Below, in pieces: positions 1-5,033 of a stretch of 5,051 nucleotides of DNA (the first letter of the stretch is position 1; every line of letters begins with the position of its first letter). This stretch comes from UBA4124 sp052034745 (GTDB lineage: Bacteria > Patescibacteriota > Minisyncoccia > Phycocordibacterales > UBA9973): positions 1 to 5,051 of the forward strand of contig JBPOIF010000026.1 of NCBI GenBank assembly GCA_052034745.1, read 5' to 3'. Both the position numbers and the translations under genes were made by a program. The notes below the pieces were generated by a model that made no database searches, had not been told where the DNA came from, and saw only the letters and a program-made list of their open reading frames with translations.

Positions 1-78
1 GCTGATGGACTCCTTGTGGGGAGAGTGAGTCTCGATGCAAAACGGTTTGCCACACTTGCTGGATCACTTATCAAATAA
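1..78 (+). CDS. tpiA: Triosephosphate isomerase, C-terminal end (partial, 5' end outside window)
   Basis: The window opens in frame and reads 25 codons before a TAA stop. The peptide starts ADGLLVGRVSLDAKRF and ends AGSLIK. It matches the end of triosephosphate isomerase, where a segment of the form DGxLVGxASL carries part of the phosphate-binding region and is followed by a short final helix. The enzyme interconverts dihydroxyacetone phosphate and glyceraldehyde 3-phosphate in the cytoplasm. The family usually has Gly-Gly or Gly-Ala after LVG; here it is Gly-Arg, a small deviation. The gene ends 14 nt before pgk on the same strand, and tpiA and pgk are frequent neighbours, which supports the call. 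Only about a tenth of the protein is visible, so the assignment rests on this motif plus context. Confidence 0.75.
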   Translation, partial: ADGLLVGRVSLDAKRFATLAGSLIK

Positions 79-92
79 CGTTTATTTCTCAT

Positions 93-1241
93 ATGAAACT
101 ACTGTCTGCTGCAACTGATTTGAAAGGAAAAAGAGTGCTTGTTCGCGTTGACTACAATGTCCCTCTCAAAGGCAAAAAGATTGTGGACGCTCGTCGTATT
201 GAGAGTTCGTACAAGACGATTGATTTTCTTTTGAAAAAAGGAGCAACTCCTATTCTCGTTGCACATATGGGTTCTGCGACAGAGAGTCTCGCACCGGTGG
301 CAAGTTTTTTGAAGAAACGATACGACATTATTTTTCTCAAGGGTCCTCTCGAAGGGCAGATGCAATCATGGATCCTCGAACACGCAAAACAAAAGACCGT
401 TTTTCTTCTTGAAAATATTCGCCGCTTTGAAGGTGAAGAAAAAAACGATCGCTCATTTGCGAAACTCTTGGCTTCGTTTGCAGAGATCTATGTCAATGAT
501 GCCTTTTCGGTCTCTCATCGAAAGCACGCTTCGATTGTGGGGGTTCCTGCGTTTCTTCCTTCATATGCGGGGTATCAGTTTGAAGCTGAGATCAAGGTGC
601 TCTCAGGAGCGGTGGCGCTTGAGCAGCACCCATTTCTCTTTATTCTTGGAGGTGCAAAGTTTGCGACAAAGATCCCTCTTATCGAACGCTTCGCAAAACG
701 TTCTGATGGGATGGTGATCTCAGGGGCAATTTTAAATAATTTTTACAAAGCATCAGGGTTTGAAGTGGGTACCTCTGTTGTTGAAGCAGGATTTGATGCT
801 CCGATAAAGCGCATCCTCAAAGAACCTTCACTTTTGTTGCCAACTGATGTTGTCGTACTACGAGCAGGAAAAGGAGTCGTCTGTACTATCGACGAAGTAA
901 GTCCACGAGACAAGATTGTCGATATCGGACCGCTGAGCATCGCGCATATTGTGCAAAAGATACAAAAAGCAAAGCTTGTTATTTGGAATGGTCCAACGGG
1001 GTGGTATGAAGGTGGTTTTACAAAAGGGACTATTGCGCTTGCAAAAGCGATCGCAAGTGCTCGGGGAAAGGCCGTGATCGGCGGAGGGGATACCGCAGCA
1101 GTGCTTGAAAAGATGTTCAAAAAGACAGGGACACCGCGACACCTCTTTCTTTCAACTGGAGGAGGTGCAACCCTTGAATACCTCGCAAAGGGTACTTTGG
1201 TAGGGATTGTTGCCCTTTCAAAAGGAGAAACAAAGAAATAA
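93..1241 (+). CDS. pgk: Phosphoglycerate kinase
   Basis: Phosphoglycerate kinase transfers the acyl phosphate of 1,3-bisphosphoglycerate to ADP, giving ATP and 3-phosphoglycerate in cytoplasmic glycolysis. At 382 residues it is slightly shorter than the usual 390-415. The N-terminal substrate domain shows RVDYNVP at 18-24 (R18, D20, N22), R35 of the DxxRI element, LLENIRRF at 105-112, and NDAFSVSHRKHAS at 135-147. The C-terminal nucleotide domain shows GGAKFATKI at 186-194, WNGPTG at 298-303 followed by E306, GGGDT at 330-334, and STGGGAT at 354-360. The loop that normally reads SHLGRP is AHMGSA at 57-62: H58 is kept but the arginine is serine, and the following loop is shortened. The ATG at 93 puts the first motif at the expected depth, and I see no better start. 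There is no Shine-Dalgarno sequence in the 14-nt gap after tpiA, so co-transcription with tpiA is likely. Confidence 0.97.
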   Translation: MKLLSAATDLKGKRVLVRVDYNVPLKGKKIVDARRIESSYKTIDFLLKKGATPILVAHMGSATESLAPVASFLKKRYDIIFLKGPLEGQMQSWILEHAKQKTVFLLENIRRFEGEEKNDRSFAKLLASFAEIYVNDAFSVSHRKHASIVGVPAFLPSYAGYQFEAEIKVLSGAVALEQHPFLFILGGAKFATKIPLIERFAKRSDGMVISGAILNNFYKASGFEVGTSVVEAGFDAPIKRILKEPSLLLPTDVVVLRAGKGVVCTIDEVSPRDKIVDIGPLSIAHIVQKIQKAKLVIWNGPTGWYEGGFTKGTIALAKAIASARGKAVIGGGDTAAVLEKMFKKTGTPRHLFLSTGGGATLEYLAKGTLVGIVALSKGETKK

Positions 1242-1249
1242 CAAGGGGC

Positions 1250-1278
1250 TTGCGCGTTTTGAAAATGTGTGTTACCCT
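1250..1278 (+). promoter_or_regulatory. Candidate promoter just after pgk
   Basis: A -35-like TTGCGC (1250-1255) is followed after 17 bp by TACCCT (1273-1278). A TG one base upstream of the -10 box (1270-1271) gives an extended -10. The predicted start would be near 1285. No gene on this strand follows before the terminator at 1421-1460, so if the promoter is real it would make a short non-coding RNA. The -10 matches the consensus only at the TAxxxT positions, so chance similarity is quite possible. Confidence 0.35.
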
Positions 1279-1309
1279 ATAAAGGGTTTTTCATAGGATA
1301 TTGGATTTT

Positions 1310-1341
1310 AAAAACGGGGACTGGTTTTCACCTCATGCCCC
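1310..1341 (-). terminator. Probable terminator for the HIT-family gene (minus strand)
   Basis: Read on the minus strand, GGGG (1341-1338) pairs with CCCC (1319-1316). Inside, GGT (1332-1330) pairs with ACC (1325-1323) around a GAAA loop, a stable GNRA tetraloop. One base later comes a run of five T (1314-1310). The internal loops weaken the stem. The plus strand can also fold (GGGG/CCCC followed by six T at 1344-1349), so it may act in both directions. The GNRA loop exists only on the minus strand, which favours that orientation. It lies about 118 nt past the HIT stop codon. Confidence 0.45.
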
Positions 1342-1420
1342 TATTTTTTAAAAAATATTCTTAATACATTGTACATTATTAAAAATCTTCTTTTCTCAGT
1401 AAGATAGTTGGTTTTGGTTT

Positions 1421-1460
1421 TCCGTCTCTTTGGCCTGTGTGCGAAGGGGCGGATTTTTTT
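1421..1460 (+). terminator. Rho-independent terminator facing the HIT gene
   Basis: A 12-bp stem pairs 1421-1432 with 1442-1453 around a 9-nt loop, followed by seven T (1454-1460). Three of the pairs are U-G wobbles (1425/1449, 1427/1447, 1431/1443). These would become A/C mismatches on the opposite strand, so the hairpin works only as + strand RNA. It would end pgk transcription about 180 nt past the pgk stop, or end a small RNA started near 1285. The T-run overlaps the stop codon of the convergent HIT gene (1459-1461). Confidence 0.75.
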
Positions 1461-1872
1461 ATGCGAGGGCGTTTTTGATTTTTTCAGCTACGACCTCAAT
1501 TTCACCTTCGTTGTAGGGTCGCTTGCTGTGCCAGTGTTCATACCCATCTCCGGTATATCGAGGGATGACATGGATGTGTGCGTGAAATACTACCTGTCCT
1601 GCGGCGGCATCGTTATTCATCATGATGTTTACTCCATCAGCATCAAGTGCACTCTTTTGAACCCCTGCAATCTTTTGTACCACTGAAAAAAGGTGCGCGA
1701 GTGTTTCTTGGGGAAGTTCAAAAATGTTTTTGTACGGAGTGCGGGGGACCACGAGAGTGTGCCCGGGGTTGATAGGACTGATGTCCAGAAAGGCGACGCA
1801 GTGCTCATCTTCATAGACAATCGTTGCAGGGATTTCTCGGTCAATGATTTTTTGAAATATCGTTTTTTCCAT
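1459..1872 (-). CDS. HIT-family nucleotide hydrolase/transferase (HinT/Hit-like)
   Basis: This is a complete 137-residue histidine-triad protein, a normal length for the family. The signature HxHxHxx is at residues 97-103 (H97, H99, H101), preceded by the usual glycine and glutamine (G92, Q93). The central histidine is the expected nucleophile, attacking the alpha phosphate of a nucleotide substrate. Upstream are the family's other landmarks: FQKIIDREIPA at 6-16, YEDE at 20-23, AFLDISPINPGHTLVVPR at 27-44, and the GVNIMMNN strand at 80-87. No paired zinc cysteines are present, as in many bacterial members. Bacterial Hit/HinT proteins hydrolyse nucleoside phosphoramidates or dinucleotides; the exact substrate cannot be read from sequence. 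The gene is convergent with pgk and divergent from the 1946-2587 gene. The ATG is 6 nt after a TATACT box and has no Shine-Dalgarno sequence, suggesting a leaderless mRNA. Confidence 0.95.
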   Translation of the reverse strand: MEKTIFQKIIDREIPATIVYEDEHCVAFLDISPINPGHTLVVPRTPYKNIFELPQETLAHLFSVVQKIAGVQKSALDADGVNIMMNNDAAAGQVVFHAHIHVIPRYTGDGYEHWHSKRPYNEGEIEVVAEKIKNALA

Positions 1873-1878
1873 AGGGTA

Positions 1879-1884
1879 AGTATA
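1879..1884 (-). promoter_or_regulatory. -10 box of the HIT gene
   Basis: TATACT on the minus strand matches the TATAAT consensus at five of six positions. It has a TG directly before it, one base closer than in a standard extended -10. Only 6 nt separate it from the ATG at 1872, so transcription should begin at or beside the start codon. No good -35 lies 16-18 bp upstream; TTCCTG at 18 bp is the nearest. Confidence 0.5.
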
Positions 1885-1898
1885 CAGGAAGCCTTTTG

Positions 1899-1926
1899 TT
1901 GACAGGAAATTTTTAATCCGTAGAGT
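1899..1926 (+). promoter_or_regulatory. Promoter of the 213-residue hypothetical gene
   Basis: A perfect TTGACA -35 (1899-1904) is followed after 16 bp by TAGAGT (1921-1926), a four-of-six -10. An alternative -10, TATAGA (1926-1931), would need an overlong 21-bp spacer. The start would be near 1933, leaving a leader of about 13 nt before the ATG at 1946, without a Shine-Dalgarno sequence. The -35 lies only 15 bp from the divergent HIT -10 box, so polymerases on the two promoters probably exclude each other. Confidence 0.55.
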
Positions 1927-1945
1927 ATAGAAAAATGTAACTTAT

Positions 1946-2587
1946 ATGAAAATAAAAATGGATCAACTTCCGATTGAGCTCATGCTCACACTCCTTTCGG
2001 TTGTTGAAAAGCTCCCCAAAAATCTTCAGGTCTATTGGGCTCGAAATGAGGAATTATTACTGGAGGCGCTCAATAAGGTAAAAGAATTTGAGCCTCTGAC
2101 TCGTTCGCCCTTAAAGCCGTATATTCTTCCGGAGACAAAAGAAACAACCAGAGGTATTTTGTGGAGAAAAAGACTTATAGATCGAATATCTGGGGATGAT
2201 TTTTTTCAAAAAATTTCTAAAGAATATTCGGTTCAACCGCAATGCTCTATTACCTCTCTACACATCAATGTTAACTTAAGGGCTGCGGAATTTTTTGAGG
2301 AGCTGTGTATTAATTCTGCAAACGACTTAGCCCCGAACGCTTTTTCTTACCCACAGATTGTCTCATTGTGCGCCCGTCATACTGGAGGGGAGGAGAAAAA
2401 AACTATTTTGTTTTATGAGGGTGCAAACTATTTCCCACTTCTCCTTCCTACTGGAGAGGTTGAATTTATTTCTTTTTTCTCTCGCCGAGCCTGGCGAAAG
2501 CATACGGGTTGGCGTGGGTGGTTTGTAGGGAACGAACCTTTTTTTGGAAAAGGTCAGTTGCTTCTTAATAATGCAAAAAAAATATGA
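1946..2587 (+). CDS. Hypothetical protein, 213 residues, no recognised family
   Basis: I do not recognise this protein. It is probably soluble: there is no signal peptide and no stretch long and hydrophobic enough to span a membrane. The N-terminal 50 residues look helical (for example ELMLTLLSVVEKL, then EELLLEALNKVKEF). A proline-rich link follows near 50-65 (PLKPYILPE), then a mixed middle, and a C-terminal third rich in aromatic and basic residues, with three tryptophans close together (RRAWRKHTGWRGWFVG). The cysteines are scattered and do not form a metal-binding motif. The ATG at 1946 sits about 13 nt past the predicted transcription start; an in-frame ATG at 1958 is an alternative. The gene ends with TGA, is followed at once by a terminator, and is therefore a single-gene unit. 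It is more AT-rich than recJ: 39 G/C of 120 at 2161-2280, against 67 of 120 in recJ blocks 3001-3060 and 3421-3480. Possible transfer, but equally a fast-evolving lineage gene. Confidence 0.78.
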   Translation: MKIKMDQLPIELMLTLLSVVEKLPKNLQVYWARNEELLLEALNKVKEFEPLTRSPLKPYILPETKETTRGILWRKRLIDRISGDDFFQKISKEYSVQPQCSITSLHINVNLRAAEFFEELCINSANDLAPNAFSYPQIVSLCARHTGGEEKKTILFYEGANYFPLLLPTGEVEFISFFSRRAWRKHTGWRGWFVGNEPFFGKGQLLLNNAKKI

Positions 2588-2592
2588 ATTTT

Positions 2593-2619
2593 AAAAAACC
2601 GGTTTCCACCGGTTTTTTT
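2593..2619 (+). terminator. Rho-independent terminator after the hypothetical gene
   Basis: An 11-bp stem pairs 2593-2603 with 2608-2618 around a TTCC loop. Its core is ACCGGT on both arms, flanked by an A-run on the left and seven T (2613-2619) on the right. It begins 5 nt after the TGA stop. The A-run makes it usable on both strands, but no minus-strand gene ends here. It separates the hypothetical gene from recJ. Confidence 0.87.
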
Positions 2620-2625
2620 GTTGCG

Positions 2626-2634
2626 TGCTACAAT
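2626..2634 (+). promoter_or_regulatory. Extended -10 promoter of recJ
   Basis: TGCTACAAT is an extended -10: TG, one base, then TACAAT, which matches the consensus at five of six positions. Only 8 nt separate it from the ATG at 2643, so the mRNA should be leaderless or nearly so. No good -35 is seen; the expected position falls inside the terminator stem. The same TGnTACAAT pattern precedes rnhA at 4282-4290. Confidence 0.55.
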
Positions 2635-2642
2635 TTTGGTCT

Positions 2643-4292
2643 ATGATACCGACTATTCCCACCCCGGATGAATTGCAAGCGCTTCTTCTTGAGATTCGAG
2701 GCATTTCTGATGAACAAAAGACAGAATATCTCTTTCCGAAATACGCCTTTGGGAACCTGTGGGATTTTGAAGATATGGAGCGTGCTGTCTCTCGTATACA
2801 CACGGCGATCATCAGTGGGGAGTCTATCGGTATCTACGCTGACTATGACTGTGACGGTATTCCTGGAGCGGTCGTCCTTCTCGACCTCTTTCGCGCAGTC
2901 GGGTGCGTTGATCGAGTACATGTCTATATTCCTGATCGGCATGATGAAGGGTATGGGATGAGCGCTCGAGGTATCGATGTGCTTGAAACACACGGAGTGA
3001 CCCTTATCATCACGGTCGACCTCGGTATCACTGCACTTTCAGAAGTTGCTGATGCGCGAAGTCGCAACATTGACGTGATAGTGACCGACCACCATGCTCC
3101 GCTTGCAGAATTTCCTGCGGCACACGCAGTTGTTCACCCTGCAAAGAGTTCGTATGTGAACCAAGATCCTTGTGGAGCAGGGGTCGCATTTTATCTCGTC
3201 TGCGCATTTCTCGAAAAACACAGAGCAGAGTTTGGGATCAATGAGGGGTGGGAGAAATGGCTCCTTGATCTTGTCGGTTTTGCCACACTCTCGGATATGG
3301 TCCCTCTAACAGGAGAAAATAGGATGCTTGCAGGGTATGGGATGACGGTCATGCGCAAGACTCGTCGTGTCGGACTGCAGACACTTTTTGCAGAACAGCG
3401 CATGAATCCAGACGCGCTGACGGAGACCGACCTGACCTTTACGGTCGCTCCACGACTCAACGCTGCGTCTCGTATGGCTACTCCTATGCTTGCCTTTGAG
3501 CTCCTCGCGACGAGCGACCCCAGTCGAGCACTTGTGCTTGTAAAAGAATTGGAAAAAATAAATGCAGAGCGCAAGCTTCTGGTGGCACGTATCGTCAAAG
3601 AAGCACACAAGAAATTGGGGAGTAGAGAACTTCCCGCAATCGTTGTGCTCGGAGATCTTTCGTGGCGTCCTGCCGTGCTTGGACTTGTGGCAACGAAGCT
3701 TCAAGAAACATATGAGCGGAGCTTTTTTGTGTGGGGAGAGTCAGGTGATGGACTCATCAAGGGCTCCTGTCGCATGCTCGACGAGCATCATGCGGCGTAT
3801 TTATTTCAAGCTCTCCCTGAGGGCGTATTGCTTCATGCTGGAGGGCACCAAGCAGCCGGAGGGTTTGCGGTCGCAAAAGAAAAGATTCATTTTCTCGAAG
3901 AAGAGCTCAACAAAGCGATAAGCGTCGTTGATCACCAAAAAGAACAAGCAGGCAGTACAGACGCTATAAAAGTTTCTCTTGGTATCGCAACTACTCGTCA
4001 CCTTCAGAAACTCCGGGCACTTGCACCGTTTGGTGTTGGCAATCCTGAACCACTTTTTATATTTGAAAATGTAACGATAAACAGTACAAAAATGTTTGGC
4101 AAAAACAAGGAGCACTTGGAATGTGAAGTGATGGATACTACCGGCCGTGCTATTGCTTTTACCTTTTTTGTTGACGATGAAATGAAAGCGCAATTTGTTC
4201 CCGGTGCAATAGTGTCATTTCTCGGTACCCTCGAGGCCGGTTGGAGAGGAGGGGTGAGAATACGAATCCAAGAAACGAGTTTGGTACAATAA
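2643..4292 (+). CDS. recJ: Single-stranded-DNA-specific 5'-3' exonuclease RecJ
   Basis: RecJ degrades single-stranded DNA from the 5' end in recombinational and mismatch repair, using divalent metals. This copy is full length at 549 residues. The DHH domain shows YADYDCDG at 65-72 (D67, D69, D71), PDRHDEGYGM at 97-106, VDLG at 125-128 (D126), TDHH at 148-151, GAGVAF at 178-183, ATLSDMVPL at 214-222 (D218), and PRLNAASRM at 270-278. The DHHA1 domain shows WRPAVLGLVATKL at 341-353, KGSCR at 373-377, and AGGHQAAGGF at 399-408. An OB-fold for DNA binding occupies about 442-549 and includes LAPFGVGNPEP. All expected metal ligands are present. Small oddities are Ala for the usual Gly before DYD, and CRM where ARS is common. 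An in-frame GTG at 2625 lies upstream of the -10 box, so the ATG at 2643 is preferred. The next gene, rnhA, starts 5 nt after the stop. Confidence 0.96.
   Translation: MIPTIPTPDELQALLLEIRGISDEQKTEYLFPKYAFGNLWDFEDMERAVSRIHTAIISGESIGIYADYDCDGIPGAVVLLDLFRAVGCVDRVHVYIPDRHDEGYGMSARGIDVLETHGVTLIITVDLGITALSEVADARSRNIDVIVTDHHAPLAEFPAAHAVVHPAKSSYVNQDPCGAGVAFYLVCAFLEKHRAEFGINEGWEKWLLDLVGFATLSDMVPLTGENRMLAGYGMTVMRKTRRVGLQTLFAEQRMNPDALTETDLTFTVAPRLNAASRMATPMLAFELLATSDPSRALVLVKELEKINAERKLLVARIVKEAHKKLGSRELPAIVVLGDLSWRPAVLGLVATKLQETYERSFFVWGESGDGLIKGSCRMLDEHHAAYLFQALPEGVLLHAGGHQAAGGFAVAKEKIHFLEEELNKAISVVDHQKEQAGSTDAIKVSLGIATTRHLQKLRALAPFGVGNPEPLFIFENVTINSTKMFGKNKEHLECEVMDTTGRAIAFTFFVDDEMKAQFVPGAIVSFLGTLEAGWRGGVRIRIQETSLVQ
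4282..4290 (+). promoter_or_regulatory. Extended -10 inside the 3' end of recJ, driving rnhA
   Basis: TGGTACAAT repeats the TGnTACAAT pattern seen before recJ. Its last base is the first base of the recJ stop codon, and 7 nt separate it from the rnhA ATG at 4298. If active it would give rnhA a leaderless mRNA independent of recJ. No -35 is recognisable. Because the box also encodes the last recJ residues (Val-Gln), a coincidence cannot be excluded. Confidence 0.45.
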
Positions 4293-4297
4293 ATACC

Positions 4298-5026
4298 ATG
4301 ACAAAAGAATTGATTGTATATACCGACGGGGCGTCACGGGGGAATCCTGGAAAAGGCGGATGGGCAGCGATACTGATGACCGACAAGGAAGTGATAGAGC
4401 TTGCAGGACGCAAAGATGATGCGACGAACAATCAGATGGAGCTCGAAGCAGTCATTCAGGCACTCACGACTGCCACAAAGAAATTCAAGGGGTACCTCGT
4501 GGTCCTTCACGCGGACTCGGCATATGTACTCAACGGCATCAATTCATGGCTCGATGGATGGGTTCGCAACAACTGGATTGCCGCAACAACCAAGAAACCT
4601 GTCGAGAACAAGCCACAATGGCAAAAGCTCCTCACTCTCCGTGATGAGCTCGGTCGCAATCTCCAGCTTGTCAAAGTCGCAGGACACAGTGGGCATGAGT
4701 ACAACGATCGGTGTGATGAGCTTGCCGTAGCTGCAGCGCTTGAAAAGAAGCCAGTACTCTTTCAAGGCAAATATACTGCGTATATCGGATACCTCGCAGA
4801 GAATCCTCCAAAGTCTCCCGCAAAAAAGCCAGGCGCTAGTCGCCAGAAGCTAGGAGCTGCTTATTCCTATGTTTCTCTGGTAAATGGAAAGGTGCATGTC
4901 GACAAGACATGGGGAGCATGTGAAAAGCGAGTCAAAGGTGCAAAGGGTGCAAAGTACAAAAAAGTATTTTCAAAATCAGAAGAGACGGACCTCGTCCAAG
5001 ACTACACACTTGCAAGCTTGTTATAA
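4298..5026 (+). CDS. rnhA: Ribonuclease HI with a C-terminal hybrid-binding (viroplasmin-type) domain
   Basis: RNase HI cuts the RNA strand of RNA:DNA hybrids, removing R-loops and primers. The catalytic core occupies about residues 1-150. D10 is in YTDGASRGNPG (8-18), E48 in NNQMELEA (44-51), D73 in HADSAYV (71-77), and H130 and D140 in GHSGHEYNDRCDELA (129-143). The active site is therefore complete, and a tryptophan- and lysine-containing substrate handle lies at 84-108. At 242 residues it is about 90 longer than a plain RNase HI. After a Pro/Lys-rich linker (170-184), residues 188-236 resemble the hybrid-binding domain of eukaryotic RNase H1: aromatic Y189/Y191, W205, C208, V212, then GAKGAKYKK at 214-222 and an acidic tail helix. 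That domain is normally N-terminal, so the order here is reversed. An in-frame ATG at 4241 lies inside recJ; ATG 4298 places D10 at its standard position and is preferred. Confidence 0.95.
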   Translation: MTKELIVYTDGASRGNPGKGGWAAILMTDKEVIELAGRKDDATNNQMELEAVIQALTTATKKFKGYLVVLHADSAYVLNGINSWLDGWVRNNWIAATTKKPVENKPQWQKLLTLRDELGRNLQLVKVAGHSGHEYNDRCDELAVAAALEKKPVLFQGKYTAYIGYLAENPPKSPAKKPGASRQKLGAAYSYVSLVNGKVHVDKTWGACEKRVKGAKGAKYKKVFSKSEETDLVQDYTLASLL

Positions 5027-5033
5027 AAGAAAA

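Larger units (their letters stand above)
1285..1460 (+). ncRNA. Speculative small RNA between promoter-like site and terminator
   Basis: The segment is bounded by a promoter-like sequence on the left and a strong intrinsic terminator on the right, giving a possible transcript of about 175 nt. It contains no convincing open reading frame; the only ATG-started frame (from 1335) encodes about nine residues. I looked for tmRNA, SRP RNA, RNase P and 6S RNA features and found none that fit. The simpler reading is that this is the 3' untranslated region of pgk, ending at the terminator. It is listed because it accounts for all the bases between pgk and the HIT gene. Confidence 0.2.

Noticed and set aside
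743..1120. 125-residue minus-strand reading frame inside pgk
   Set aside because: It is the antisense shadow of pgk with no start signal or family resemblance; the pgk motifs on the + strand are decisive.
1274..1291. Small hairpin ACCCT/AGGGT followed by five T, as the pgk terminator
   Set aside because: A 5-bp stem with a short T-run is weak, and the same bases form part of the promoter-like -10. The 12-bp terminator at 1421-1460 is far stronger.
1342..1357. 16-bp perfect palindrome of T-run and A-run
   Set aside because: A homopolymer T6/A6 with TA ends is cheap to form by chance in an AT-rich spacer, and no loop would be left for a hairpin.
1361..1382. 6-bp inverted repeat TTAATA/TATTAA, possible operator
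   Set aside because: All-AT arms with a 10-nt loop in an AT-rich spacer; no promoter close enough for it to control.
1408..1686. 92-residue + strand reading frame over the HIT gene
   Set aside because: It is antisense to a clear HIT protein with an intact histidine triad, starts before a + strand terminator, and shows no recognisable motif.
1931..1945. ATG at 1935 as a start or short leader peptide before the hypothetical gene
   Set aside because: The ATG is followed at once by a TAA, so it codes for nothing more than a start-stop pair; chance is the simplest explanation.
2625..2642. GTG start extending RecJ by six residues
   Set aside because: It lies upstream of the TACAAT box, so it would not be in the mRNA if that promoter is used. 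The extra residues (LQFWS) do not resemble RecJ, and ATG 2643 is available.
4241..4297. ATG start extending RNase HI by 19 residues
   Set aside because: It would overlap recJ by about 50 nt. The added residues are a frame-shifted reading of recJ, and ATG 4298 puts the catalytic aspartate at the standard position 10.
4937..4954. Exact 9-bp tandem repeat GGTGCAAAG twice
   Set aside because: It encodes the GAKGAK of the hybrid-binding domain, a conserved pattern of that family, so protein constraint explains it. Two copies do not suggest a recent expansion.
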